This document shows positions 44,266 to 55,261 of a stretch of DNA of 64,000 nucleotides, in pieces. Under the pieces are notes generated by a model. It saw nothing but the letters and a program-made list of their open reading frames with translations. It was not told the DNA's origin and searched no databases. Source of the stretch: Gambelia wislizenii (Eukaryota > Chordata > Lepidosauria > Squamata > Crotaphytidae); assembly GCA_030847615.1 (NCBI GenBank), contig JAUMIR010000003.1:338339756-338403755 (forward strand), read 5' to 3'. Position 1 is the first letter of the stretch, and the number at the start of each line of letters is the position of its first letter. A program made the position numbers and the translations under genes.

Positions 44266-45899
44266 GTGTGTTTAGTTCTGCAGGTAATTACAGGGCTAGT
44301 CAGAACATTTTTTCATACATGACACTAAAAAGCACCTTTGAGACATTTGTGCCATGGCTGACTGTTGTCAAATGGACCTTCTTTGCAATAGCATTATTGG
44401 ATTCAGACAGAAAATTTAATCCTCACGTCTTAAAACTACATTATAATTTCTATGTTAATGCCTGCATAGAGCAAATCAGAATATGAAATTCATTTTTCTA
44501 GCAAATTTCTGTGCTCAGATGTTCACTTTTTGTAGTGTCTCATGATACTAGAATTAGACTCATGCAGGCAAGAGTCTATTTTGCTTATACCGCAACAGAC
44601 CAGTGTGATGCTAGGGTGTTTTGTTTTGAGTTGATTTGATTTTTTTTTCTTGTGTAGACTGGCAGGGCTCTCCAAACATGATGGGAATGAATCCTATCAG
44701 AGCATTGACATGTTCTGCCTTATAGGTACAACTGTTTTCTTTACATAGGATGTGCTACATTATGTTTTGTTTTGTTTTGAGATGACAGAATGAGGGGTGG
44801 GCTGAAATGTCAGACTGACTTCCACATAAATCCCCACTGGAAATATTGGATGATAATGAAATCTTCATTCATAGTTCCAGGTTGTATTTTAAAATTTCAG
44901 CAGGCTGCCATTTAAAAGAAAGAATAAAGCCTGCCCATAAAAGTGAAGAAAAGGGTGATTCTTTATGGCATGGAGCTGAGCATCTCATGAAAAAAATAAT
45001 TACTTTCTTTGTTCATCTGTGGTTGGTTCCAACAAGGACTAAATTTTGCTTTATAAGCAAGATTTCAGAGTCAAGAGTGAGATCTCTCCTCTAGGGTATA
45101 TCCAGATTATTTGATCAAACTGTGCCACACATCTTAGCCTTTGAGAATTAGCAAGTTGATACAACAGCTCCATTTAGGAAAAGAGGACTGATTGATCCCT
45201 TGCCCCATTTTTCAGACAACATGTGGTCCTTTTTATGGACTTGCTACAGATGTCATTTTGCTTAAGAAATAATGTTAATAACCAAGAATCATCTTGGGTT
45301 GTCCAAGCACAACAGATGCTCTGAAAAATGCACAACTTTAAGTCTTAACTTTCCCCCCAACATCAAGAAAAGTTGCCAGTTAAAACATACAGTCGACATT
45401 ATTCCTTTGCAACGGTATCTAATATCTAAGCCCAAAATGCAAAAAGTAGGAAAAAGAGCCACCACCCTGTGTCTGCCCCTTCTTGACTCAACAGATTAAC
45501 CTGTTTCAAATGGGAGCCAGATTTTCCAGTATTATCCTTGCCAACTGCTTTCACTGACTGAGTGACCTTTGGGTGGCCTGCAGGGTAGAGCTTTTGGTGC
45601 CACACCTCATTTATTGTAACTTGTCATCAGTACATCACAGGCATGAGATAAATCAATTATAAATCCTCCTCCGCATAATCAGAATGTAATGACTCTGAGA
45701 ATGTACAGGACCCCTGGGAAAGTTGTTTTCCTGTTATTTTCCCATTATTTCCATGGTTTTACACTGGTCCTTACACTGCTACTCTCCCTTTCACTGAATG
45801 AATGGAACAACTGCATCATATTGATGACAGTATTTAGAAAGATCAATGAGAAACAGTTCTTTTGGCCTTGTAAAAACTAATACTATTCTTTCTTCACAG
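44266..45899. other. FLT1: End of intron 11, nothing recognised
   Basis: AT-rich intron with short open frames only (for example + 44846-45094). (GTTTT)n near 44764-44778. Confidence 0.5.
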
Positions 45900-46008
45900 A
45901 CTGCTAGCATATTGACTGTGGCTGAATCCAAGTCTTCCGGAAGCTACAGCTGCATAGCTTCCAATAAAGTCGGGAGTGATGAAAGAAGCATCAGTTATTT
46001 TGTAACAG
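45900..46008 (+). CDS. FLT1: FLT1 exon 12, last part of Ig-like domain 5
   Basis: Acceptor TTTCTTCACAG (ends 45899). In phase 0 the exon reads TASILTVAESKSSGSYSC, IASNKVGSDERSISYFVT, then the first base of Asp. Human FLT1 has MASTLVVADSRISGIYICIASNKVG here, so the assignment is secure. Y-S-C is the second disulfide Cys of domain 5. The exon is 109 bp and the donor is GTAAAA at 46009, which lacks the consensus G at +5. Confidence 0.96.
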
Positions 46009-46190
46009 GTAAAACACAAATCATGCTATATCAATTCATGCAAACTGTTGGATAGAATCAGTTTTTACTCATTTCCATGTTGAGGGAATAAGTATGGTGG
46101 TTGCAAATAACAGAATTCTCAAAGTGCTTACAGATTAATCTATATAGTATATTGGCAATATAAGAGGCTGGAAACTGCTCACTGCTAGCT

Positions 46191-46427
46191 GTTGTTGTTG
46201 TTGTTGTTTTTGTGTGCCTTCAAGTCATTTCTGATTTATGGCAACCCTAAGACGAACCTACCATGGAGTTTTCTTAGCAAGATTTGTTCAGAGGGGGTTT
46301 GTCTTTGCTTTCCTCTGAGACTAAGAGAGTGTGACTTGCCCAGGGTCACCTAGTGGGTTTCCATGGCTAAGTGGGAATTTGAACCCTGGTTTCCAGAGTC
46401 ATAGTCAAACCACTACAGCACACTGGT
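46191..46427 (-). repeat. tRNA-derived SINE, GTGTGCCTTCAAG family (copy 5)
   Basis: (GTT)n, TTGTGTGCCTTCAAGTCATT, GGCAACCCTAAGACGAACCT, GGGTCACCTAGTGGGTTTCC, TTTGAACCCTGGTTTCCAGA and the head at right (CTACAGCACACTGG). The most complete copy of the family here. Confidence 0.88.
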
Positions 46428-47254
46428 TGGCTGAGTTGCTTTAAGGACAAAGAATATCTGTAAACATTCTGTCTGAGTCAGTTGTATGGCTGGTTTACAC
46501 AGTCATATATGTTCTATATGTTGCAAGGAATGGGTCATAGAAGTGACCCTTGGGCTCATGGGTCCCCTGTTACAAAGAAACCAAAGTCATCTTGAACTCT
46601 TTCTACACCCTAGTGCATGTTGGATCTTACTGTGGGTTACATTAAATAGTTTGTGGTGTGAGTTACTCCATTGAAATGTATGCAATTATACCACTGTAGT
46701 CAATTCACCTTTTCTTCTTGCAGTCAGCTAAAAAACTAAATGTTCTTATTGTTCATCTCTTGCTGAGGAACAACAAAAAAGCAGCTTTAAACTAATGCCA
46801 GTACAAAATACCAGTGGCTGCAAACAAAAGGCCAGGATGCTAAAGAGGATTTCCTTTCAATATATTCAAAATAGATCCTTCAGGGCTAGACTGATTGCTA
46901 GAGGGTTGTTAGCTTTTCAGCAACTTTCAAGTTGTTTCCCATTTGAAGTCTAGTTTGATCAGAGAATGGCAGGGAGGGGACAGGAATGTGTGGGGCAGGA
47001 AGAAGTTGCCTTAGAGGGCCGTATTCCATTTTGTTCTGTAAAGGAGGGGGGAAAATCCTGGGATGAATATAGGTTCTATAGAGCAAGCCCAAGACACCTT
47101 GATTCCTGAGGCAGAATTGTGTCCTATCTCTGGCCCTTACATGGAAGCTGGATAGATTGTCTGCAGAAACCTACTCCACTGCTTGTGATAGGATATCACA
47201 ACACAACACCTGAGAGAGCAGGCTGGTCTAGGGAGGTGGGGCAGGACATGTTGT

Positions 47255-47304
<50 letters not shown>

Positions 47305-48255
47305 TTCTCCAAAATTGGGGAACAGCCAGGGAATTCAAGAGAAACACCTGTGAGGTTGTGTGCTACTGCTGCCCCCAGCATCCAAGGCAATTTTCTTACT
47401 CTGCCTAACAACAAGGCTGGCTCTGGAGGCCTGACCACAGGGCAGGCAGCCCAGCCTTCCCAGGTGTTGTGCTATTCCCAATATAGTAAAGAAAGTAATC
47501 CTGGCTGCCCAAGGTCTCAGTGCCCATACATATACCAGTTAGTAGGAAGCCAAGTACATAAAAGTTTTCTATTGTTTTGTATCAACCATAGCTTGGACGT
47601 AACATGTTACAAGAAATGATATGGACTTTACTATTTTGCATTTTACGTAATAACATTGCTGACAATGTTTTTTTTTTCAGAGTAATGTAATTACATGAAA
47701 AATAATGCCATGATTGTTGTTTGGGTGTTACAAGTTGAAATATTGCTTTTTATGCATCTGTACATAATTCTATTTGCTCACATTTATCTTATTTCTCTTG
47801 TAAATGGGAAAAAATCAATTTTCAAATTACATTTTTAGGTAACAATTTAATTTTTAATTTATAAACATCAGATTTCACATGCAATCCTGGGACAATTTGC
47901 TTGGCCCAAACCATAAGTGGCAGTGGCAGAACTGTGGATCTGCCCTGATAACATCTAAAGTGTTGAGATGTGATTTTAAGGCACACAGAGGTGTGTGGTG
48001 GTGGGGGTTGTCTATGTACCAAATTCTCCCTTTGCCTATCACTTTTACCTGGACAATATGCTCACCCAACTCCTCCACCTGCCTGCAGTCAGGTCCCAGT
48101 ACTAGACATCAGTACTACGCAGATTCTGCCGCTCTTGGCCACATGCTCTGTAAGGACTTTAAATGACGCACCCAATTCTCTGGTTTAGGCATGATTGCAG
48201 AAAATCCATATGTGAAAACACAAGTTTGTTTCCCTCACAAGTTTCTTAAATAATT
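46428..48255. other. FLT1: Intron 12 stretch with a TA microsatellite
   Basis: Holds a perfect (TA)n of about 42 bp at 47257-47299 and otherwise unrecognised sequence. Open frames that run through the TA repeat (YIYIYI) are artefacts. Confidence 0.6.
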
Positions 48256-48411
48256 TTTTGTTATTTGCCACCAAGTTGGCTTTGACCTATAGTGACCCTA
48301 TGAATGAGAGACCTCTAAGAGTTGTCAGCAGCCCTGCTCTGGTCTTGCAGACTCAGGACAGTGGCTTCTTTGACTGAATCAATCCATCTATACTGTGGTA
48401 CACCTTGTTTC
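48256..48411 (-). repeat. BovB/Sauria-SINE-like 3' tail fragment
   Basis: TTTGCCACCAAGTTGGCTTT, GACCTATAGTGACCCTATGA and TGACTGAATCAATCCATCTA resemble the antisense 3' end shared by RTE-BovB LINEs and Sauria SINEs. The head is not present. It ends where the TIR element at 48415 begins. Confidence 0.55.
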
Positions 48412-48414
48412 CTA

Positions 48415-49046
48415 GGAGATTTTCAGACAACCTTTTAAATCTGGAACAGGGACAACAGGAGAGCTCCAAAGGGCTTTGTTTTCAGATGATGTCATCCCTG
48501 TCTAGTTCTGCTCCCGTGCCCCCTCTGTTACGTTTGCATTCTCTTCTATTGACGGATTAATCCGTCAGTAGATTGCCCATTCCATTTCTATAATGGAATA
48601 ACGGGCTTGTGAAGAGGTGTCCCATTATGCTGGTGCTATCCCAGCCGTGGTGGGAGTTCCCTCCCAAAGACTTCCGGGTGCAGTCGGGACAAGGAGGTAA
48701 ATGGCACCCTTGTTTTTCCCCTCCCTGGGTTACTTGTTTAATTTTTAGGGTGTTTGGGGGCTTAGTTTTATTGTTTGACGTTTGGTTTCCTTTTTATTTT
48801 TAAATTTCCCATGCATCGTTCTCTCACGAGAATGTGTGGGATTTGCTTTACGGAACATGAACGCAGCTTTATGACAGCTGCATTCACTCCCGGAGGGCTG
48901 AGGGGAGGGGGAGCAGTTATTATCATGGCACGAGGTAGGTGTCTGAATTTTTTTTGACTGGAACAGGGATGGGAGTGGGGCAGGAGTGGGTCGGGTGGGG
49001 GGTGGCGAGACAGGGACACTATCAGAGGGTTTGTCTGATAATCTCC
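48415..49046. mobile_element. TIR element, GGAGATTATCAGA family, 632 bp, uninterrupted
   Basis: Ends GGAGATTTTCAGACA and TGTCTGATAATCTCC (one mismatch), with CTA on both sides (48412-48414, 49047-49049). The interior is similar to 42324-43269: GGGTGCAGTCGGGACAAGGA, TTTTTATTTTTAAATTTCCC, TCGTTCTCTCACGAGAAT. It keeps the empty site for the nested foldback of that copy (49010-49019). Confidence 0.88.
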
Positions 49047-49049
49047 CTA

Positions 49050-51210
49050 CTGCCTTCCACTTCACCAGGCATTATAGTCTTTCCCAGTAAGTCATGTCTT
49101 CTCATGATATGTCTGGAATATGATCGCCTCTGTTTTGTAATTTTGGATTTGTAAAAAATAGGTATCTATAATGTATCATCTTCACAGAGGACAAGAGTTC
49201 ATGAATATCTGGAAAAGAACTTATTGTACCAGGGGTCTACAACCTACATAATTAGATGCAAAGTATACACTGGTGTAAGCCACTATTACAGTAAATTATG
49301 AATATTTTAATATATTACATTCATTTTATGAGGAATCTCATGACATTCTAAGCTGCCCAAATCTCCTTAGCTATCTTTGAATGCCAAATTAATCCATTCT
49401 TCCACGCACCCCAACCCTTCGGCCTGATCCTTCCCCTATTTTTTTTCTTACTGTTTTGCTGGCACACAGTAGGGCCATGGGTGTGTTTGTAATTACTGAG
49501 GGTGAGACAGGAACAGCATAGCCTTATCTCCTGGCTGGCCAGTGTCACTAAAGGCATTTTATTTTGAGATTCCTGATGGTGCTTGGCAAAGATAAACAAA
49601 ATCTTCCATCAGGAAACCTGGGAGCTATTTCCACAGGAAGTTTCAAATCACTAAAGTAAATAAAACTCTTTTAGATTATTCCAGCCACTCAGATATCCAG
49701 TTTGTCTCAGGCTTTAACAACTTACAAGGTGTTGCAGATCAGGAGCCCTCCTGTTTTAAACAAAGGACTTTGAGTTGCTGTTCTTTTTCTCCCCCCGCCC
49801 CCGCCACTTCCTCGCTTCCTTCTCTCCTTCCTTCCTTCCTTCCCTCCTTCCTTCCAAAATCATCCAGGGTTTTTTTTTTTTTAGATAACATAAGAATTGG
49901 ACAGAAAATTATGATAACACTTTAAATGAGATTGCACTTTGAGCATTACCAAAGTGTTTCCAAAGTCTGTGAGGTGTATAGTGTACCATTTTGCTTTTCT
50001 TTGGCCTTTTTATACAATGTCCAACTCAAAATGTGCCTAATACAGACAGGGCCAAACTCAGAATGATGAAGAAGAAGCTGTAGTTGACATGTTAGCCCAT
50101 AGACTGTGTAAATCAGTGTTTAGTTCTGCAAGTGTTCATGTTAACATCACTATAGTACTGTAAACACAGCCAAGAAGAAATAGACTAGCTCTGATGTTCA
50201 CAGCACTTCAAGAAATAAGTGTAAATATTGGTCAGACTGCTAAAAGGCACACAGAGGAGGTGGGTCAGTTGTCTATGTGCCAAATTCTCCAGAGCTTATA
50301 AAACTACTCTTACACACATTCAGAATGATATAACACACTCCATAAATCCTTGCAAGACCACGATACTTCTAATGATAGCTTTGTAGCTGCAGTGTGGATC
50401 TATAATTTTTAAGAAAAACACATTTCATCAAGAGGCAAAATATTCAAGGAGATGGAGAGAGAATTGTCCATCAGCTGAAAGGGATTCATTAAGCCACGTA
50501 GAATGAAAGCTATACAATTTTGTATACAGTTAAGATGATTGTATGCACCATGGCTGGAATCATGTGGGCCCCCAGATGTTTGTTAGACTGCAAGTTCTAG
50601 TAGCTCTAGCCAGCATAGCCAGTACTTTGAAATGCACATAGTCGGTTCCATGATTCCTACACCAATATAAACGAAGATGTATTCACAAGGAAATAGCCAA
50701 AGCCCAGCTTTAAATTTGTAAAGTGCTCTCAGTGCACCTACACACATGCACATTCTCAAAAATCTTCTCTATAGATTTTGATGGTGAAGATTCTCTGGAT
50801 GTGCAGATATCATGATTACAGTTTCTGGACATTATGTGTCTAACATCACAATTTACATCTAAAGAGTTTGCACAGTTGTAGGATTCACAACACTTTACAA
50901 TGTATGGCATTTCATATGCAGCAGTAGTCAAGATTTAACAATAAATCTGCCCTATCAGTCATTTTTTTTAAAAAAAATGTTACCTAAATTTCAATAGCAA
51001 TTAATATTTTATTTTATATTGACAGCAGGGATATATTAGTACTCAACATATGACCATATTTACCTATAGAAATGATTTTATTTAATTAAAATGTTTTTAT
51101 ATCTTATCATTTTTGGACAGGATGCAGGATAAAACAGAAACAAGAAAACAGCTGAGGGTATCTGACCTAGTTATCTTATAGATGCATAGTAGACTTTAGT
51201 CAATGTTATA
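49050..51210. other. FLT1: Intron 12 stretch, nothing certain
   Basis: AT-rich. CCTT-rich run at 49818-49854 and a T run at 49869-49882. 50563-50625 (GGGCCCCCAGATGTTTGTTA) is a fragment of the GGCCCTCCAGATG foldback. No gene. Confidence 0.5.
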
Positions 51211-51211
51211 T

Positions 51212-51640
51212 CACAGGTGGGATTCACGTGGCCCTCCAGACTTTGTTGGACTGTATGTCCCAGCATTTCAATGCTGGTTAGAACAGAGGAGAGTTGCAGT
51301 GTTGAGGATGGAGCAAGCTTGTTTTCTGCTGCTCCAGAGACTGGAACACGGAGCAATGGATGCAAGCTCCAGGAACAGAGATTCAACCTCAGCATTAGGA
51401 GGAACTTTCTGACAGTAAGAGCTGTTTGGAAGTGGAATGCACTGCCTTGGAGTGTGGTGGGGTCTCCTTCCTTGGAGGTCTTTAAACAGAGGCTGGATGG
51501 CCATCTGTCAGGGATGCTTTGATTGTGTATTCCTGCATGGCAGGGGGTTGGACTGGATGGCCCTCGTGGTCTCTTCCAACTCTGCAATTCTATGATTCTA
51601 TGATTCTATAACATCTAGAGGGCTGTATGATTCCCACCCT
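51212..51640. mobile_element. GGCCCTCCAGATG foldback element split by a CR1 3' end
   Basis: Left GGTGGGATTCACGTGGCCCT, CCAGACTTTGTTGGACTGTA; right ACATCTAGAGGGCTGTATGA, TTCCCACCC. These are inverted repeats of one foldback. The sequence between (51290-51614) is a CR1 3' end in sense. Confidence 0.75.
51290..51614 (+). mobile_element. CR1 LINE 3' end, inserted in a foldback element
   Basis: The frame from 51290 reads EDGASLFSAAPETGTRSNG, LSIRRNFLTVRAVWKWNALP and SPSLEVFKQRLDGHLSGML, then GGGGGTTGGACTGGATGGCC and (ATTCTATG)n. Nearly the same as 27775-28080, so a fairly recent copy. 5'-truncated; no catalytic part. Confidence 0.88.
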
Positions 51641-52281
51641 TGCTTTATATTAACTTCATCTGTTTATTTAGGTGCTTATCGCAGTACGAAGAAACACGGC
51701 AAGGCAGCTGGAATGTTCTGCCTCCTATGCTGCCTTATTGCATGACATCATCATTCTTCTGGCACTCTTTCATTCCGGTCCCATGGGGGACCAAGGTAAA
51801 ACCAAGTCTTTTTGTTAACAGGTTTTTCTACTTAGCAAAAAGATGTGGATTTACCTCGATCCCCCATGGTACTGTAACAAAAGAATGATGATGTCATGTG
51901 GTAAGGCAGCATGGAAGATGGAATGTTTGCTGCTTTGCCACTTTTCTTTGGAGTGCCATAAGCCCTCTTGTTAGCCCAAAGAGATATCAAATTTTCACCA
52001 AAGACTTTTTTCTGTTTGAGGTAAAGGTCAAGAAGGCCCCTGCCCCCATTCCTACTGTTTCATGTACAAAACTCAGTCATGCTGGCAGTTCAACACCAGC
52101 AATGAGAGAGCATCTCCCACTGTAGCTGAGGTTAGCAGCCTAGTTGGTACGGGTGGTCCCATGGCACACACACACATAGCTGTCTTCCCACAATTTACCA
52201 ACAATTCCATCCTTGTAGCTTTTGCTGCCTGTGACAGCTGCCTCATTATACGTAATGGTGAGGCTGTCCTTAAATTTATGT

Positions 52282-52645
52282 AAGAACATAAGAACCCTGT
52301 TGGATCAGTCTAAGGCCTAAATCCAGTTACTAGTCCCAGCTAGAGTTAGACCCAATGAATTAACAGGATTTACAAAAGTACTGTAAAAGTCAATAAATAC
52401 ATAATTTATGTAAATCAAGTTTACATTGATTTAATTGGTCTATTTTTGTTGGGACTAATAATTACATTTAGCACTAAGAATTCATCTAGATCAGTATCCT
52501 GTTTCACACAGTAACCAACTAAATACCTGTAGAAAGCCAACAAGCCGGACATTTAAGACAGTACCCCTCTCCCAGCCCTTCTGCTGACAACTTGGTATTC
52601 AGTTGCAGCATGCTGCCTCTGAACCTGAAGAAACAGGGGGGGGGG
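52282..52645 (+). repeat. Interspersed repeat, reptile type, class not assigned
   Basis: TAAGAACATAAGAACCCTGT, GATCAGTATCCTGTTTCACA, CACAGTAACCAACTAAATAC and ATGCTGCCTCTGAACCTGAA. The middle (52345-52480) is not typical and may be an insertion. Related to 5985-6120. Confidence 0.5.
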
Positions 52646-53329
52646 TATTTTCCAAATTAAGATGTCAAATTTCCACTATAACTGACATTTTAAAAATTGA
52701 AAATGCAAGCAATTTCAGAATTTGCCAGACTTTGAATACTGTTTTAGCCACACATGCATCAACACAGTTCTAGGGCCAGAGAAAATTTCACAACACCCTT
52801 TTAGTTTTTGAAATTTATTCAGTATGTAAGAAACAGAATAGAAAGGTGAATAATAATTATGTAACCCAATGAAAAAAGCTGTTTTATCAGCAGAATATAG
52901 GCAGAGTTGGTTTTGCCACTGAATTGACAGTTTCGTGTTGGGGAGGTAACCGTAAATGGGTTGGATATGATGGGTTGGATAAGATTTGCCTTTCCTTTGG
53001 AAGGGATGATGCTTCTATCCAATTTCCATGGATCCTCCTCCACAAGTGTTCACATTCAATAGCTCCTGCTCTGATCCTCTAGGCAGCATTTTCAAGGTGG
53101 CTGGAGGAGCTATGTTGGGAGAAGGGCCCAGCAAAGTTTTTGCCCTCCTGGTTGCATGTATCTAAATCTGGATCCACCTCAATACAATAAAATCAATAAA
53201 CTCTAGTCTAGTTACCCTTTGGCGCCTTGATTCTAGAGATCCTGGTTGTTTAATATTGTTGTGAAGTGGTTTAGCCAAAATGCAGTAATGTAGCATGGAT
53301 TTATCTTATATCTATCTTTCTTCCATCAT
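52646..53329. other. FLT1: Intron 12 stretch, nothing recognised
   Basis: AT-rich intron between two repeats. Short open frames only. Confidence 0.5.
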
Positions 53330-53960
53330 AGTACTTATGGTACCATATACAGAGCTAGACTGTCTCTCACCCAAGCAGTAGCCAGACCTAGATACCAATA
53401 TCTAGGTCCAACCTACCTAAGGGATCGCCTCCTCCCATATAATCCGCCCCGCACCCTCTTTTGGGAGGGGTTTATTGCAACCAATGAGATTTAGATTAAC
53501 ATCAGCCTCCCAAAGATATTTTTCTGTTGCTGCTCCCAGAATATGGAATGCCCTGCCGGAAGAGATCTGTCAAGCAACTAGCTTGGAGAATTTCAAAAAA
53601 GCCATCAAAATGGATCTCTTCCAGCAGGCCTTCCCTGAATAGAACAGATGATTTTAATGGATGCTTCTCCCTCTTTTTATGTTTTTATGTTTATGTCTTT
53701 AAGTTTTGATTATATAGTTTTAAAGTTTTAGGGTAGTTATTTTATATCACTGGTGAATTTGCCAGTTATTTTGAATATATGCACTATTATATGTAATTTT
53801 AAGGAGGGGTAAATTGCTTTAAGTTATTACTATTGTTATGGATTTGTTTTTATATCCAATTGTTGTGAGCCACTTTGATTGCCTAATAGGCAAAAGGCGG
53901 GGTACAAAAAAAAAGTTGTTATTATTATTATTATTATTGTCATCATCATTATTATTATAT
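53330..53960 (+). mobile_element. L2 LINE 3' end, sense
   Basis: A frame from about 53525 reads PEYGMPC-like in one frame and RIWNALPEEICQATSLENFK, KAIKMDLFQQAFPE in the adjacent frame, the C-terminal end of L2 ORF2. Then come TTGTGAGCCACTTTGATTGC, GGCAAAAGGCGGGGTACAAA and (ATT)n at 53918-53960. 5'-truncated, inactive. Confidence 0.82.
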
Positions 53961-54099
53961 GTGTGGCATCAGCAAGGTTGTGTGCCCCTAGCATGTAGCA
54001 GAACATATTAGGAGGATGGGAAGTATGATGGGTGTGCCCTAGAATTGATATTCTTTCAGAATTTCCCATGAATGAAAATTCTGTTTTCAATTTTGACAG

Positions 54100-54387
54100 A
54101 TGTACCAAATGGATTCCATATTAACTTAAAGAAAACACCTGTGGAAGGAGAAACACTTGTGTTGTCCTGTTTAGCCAACAAGCTTCTATACAAAGACATT
54201 GCTTGGATATTGCCAAGAACAGTTAATCAAACAAGAATAAAAAAGCCGGCCACTAAGGAGTATTCCATCGACCTTACCCTCATCATTAAGAATGTTATGC
54301 TTGAACATTCAGGTACCTATGCCTGCCGAGCAAGGAACATATACACTGGAGAAGATGTGATTCAAGAGAAAGTCGTTACAGTCAGAG
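54100..54387 (+). CDS. FLT1: FLT1 exon 13, whole Ig-like domain 6; branch point for the soluble isoform
   Basis: Acceptor TTTTGACAG ends at 54099. The two bases AT complete Asp, then VPNGFHINLKKTPVEGETL, LSCLANKLLYKDIAWIL, RTVNQTRIKKPATKEYSI, HSGTYACRARNIYTGED and KVVTVR. The two Ig cysteines and the core Trp are present. The loop after TVNQT is about eight residues shorter than the human sequence as I remember it. The exon ends one base into a Gly/Ala codon at donor GTGAGC (54388-54393). If spliced, G joins CT of exon 14 and gives Ala. If not spliced, the frame continues into the soluble-receptor tail. The exon is in the same place and phase as human exon 13. Confidence 0.97.
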
Positions 54388-54482
54388 GTGAGCACTGTAA
54401 CAAAAAGGCTCTTTTCTCACGGATCCACAAATTTAAGAGCGCAAGGAATGATTGTACAACACAACACAATATAAACCATTAA
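54388..54482 (+). CDS. FLT1: Soluble FLT1 (sFLT1-i13) C-terminal tail, read-through into intron 13
   Basis: Without splicing at GTGAGC, the frame of exon 13 runs on for exactly 31 codons (the first uses base 54387) and stops at TAA 54480-54482. The tail starts GEHCNKKALFSRI and ends CTTQHNINH, with cysteines at tail positions 4 and 23. Human soluble FLT1 is known to end in a 31-residue intron-13 tail. From memory 25 of 31 positions are identical, with differences only at tail positions 9, 14, 19, 27, 29 and 30. The product would be a secreted receptor with domains 1-6 that binds VEGF and PlGF but cannot signal. The donor GTGAGC itself codes Gly-Glu and part of His, so splice signal and peptide share bases. 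Confidence 0.93.
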
Positions 54483-54858
54483 AGGACTCACTAAAAAATG
54501 ACAGTTCTCTCGTATAATCTTGATTGATTACTACTGTACACTTTCAAACACGAGAGGTTTGGACACATAGAAGATGTAGCAATGCAAAAATGAACCAAAA
54601 AAGAGTGGGGGAAAAGTGAACAGTAAATCCCCAAACCTGGGCTTCCAATTTGGCTCAGAAAGATTATTTCTCCTTTGGCAAAGATGTGGAAGTTGGGATT
54701 TGGAAGACTTCCCCACCCTCTGGCATTGCATTTTGTGTGTTATGTTGTATTGTTCTTTGCAGTCTCCCACCAAGTGCTAATGAAAAACTTTGGACTCACC
54801 TTCTCTTCGGCTTTAATATTCAACCTCCTCCCAAGTGTCAAAGCTGGATAAACTGAAA

Positions 54859-54882
54859 ACTTTTTTTTTTTTTTTTTTTTTA
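54859..54882 (+). repeat. Poly-T tract in the putative soluble FLT1 3'UTR
   Basis: A run of more than 20 T lies about 380 bases after the soluble-isoform stop. In the read-through transcript it would be a poly(U) tract, a type of element that RNA-binding proteins use to set mRNA stability or 3'-end choice. It could equally be a decayed retroposon tail in antisense. Confidence 0.6.
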
Positions 54883-55112
54883 GAAAAATAGAAAAACTGC
54901 TGGCTTTGGTCACCATTGAACTTTTGATAAGTTAAACTTTAAAAGTGCAAGATAAGCCCAGCTCAGTTTGAAAGAATGGTTGGACTGTGGTGTGTTTTTT
55001 AAAAAACTTTAATTTGCTCTTTGTGGATTTATAAATATTGCCTGCTGAGCAAGTTCTTATGCTTATTTATTTGAAGTCATTTTTCTACACTAAATATATT
55101 AATCTTTTTTAA

Positions 55113-55261
55113 AATAAAAACAATTCTTCTCAGGGAAGGCTCTGAGGATGCAGAATAAGAAATAAACACATTGAAATAAGACACGTTGGTCTTGGGTTGT
55201 TTGCATAAATTAGACTATTTAAACCCACCAGAGTTGGATCCTCTTTCTTTGAAGAAATAAA
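55113..55261 (+). promoter_or_regulatory. FLT1: Candidate intronic polyadenylation signals for soluble FLT1
   Basis: Three AATAAA hexamers lie in intron 13 downstream of the read-through stop, at 55113-55118, 55161-55166 and 55256-55261. A GT-rich stretch (TGTGTGGG, TTTGTGTGTG) lies further on, around 55490-55510. Their distance from the stop (0.6-0.8 kb) would give a short 3'UTR. AATAAA is common in AT-rich introns, so which one is used cannot be told from sequence alone. Confidence 0.5.

Noticed and set aside
47119..47619. 166-codon frame with a YIYIYI stretch
   Set aside because: It runs through a (TA)n microsatellite and lacks any domain.
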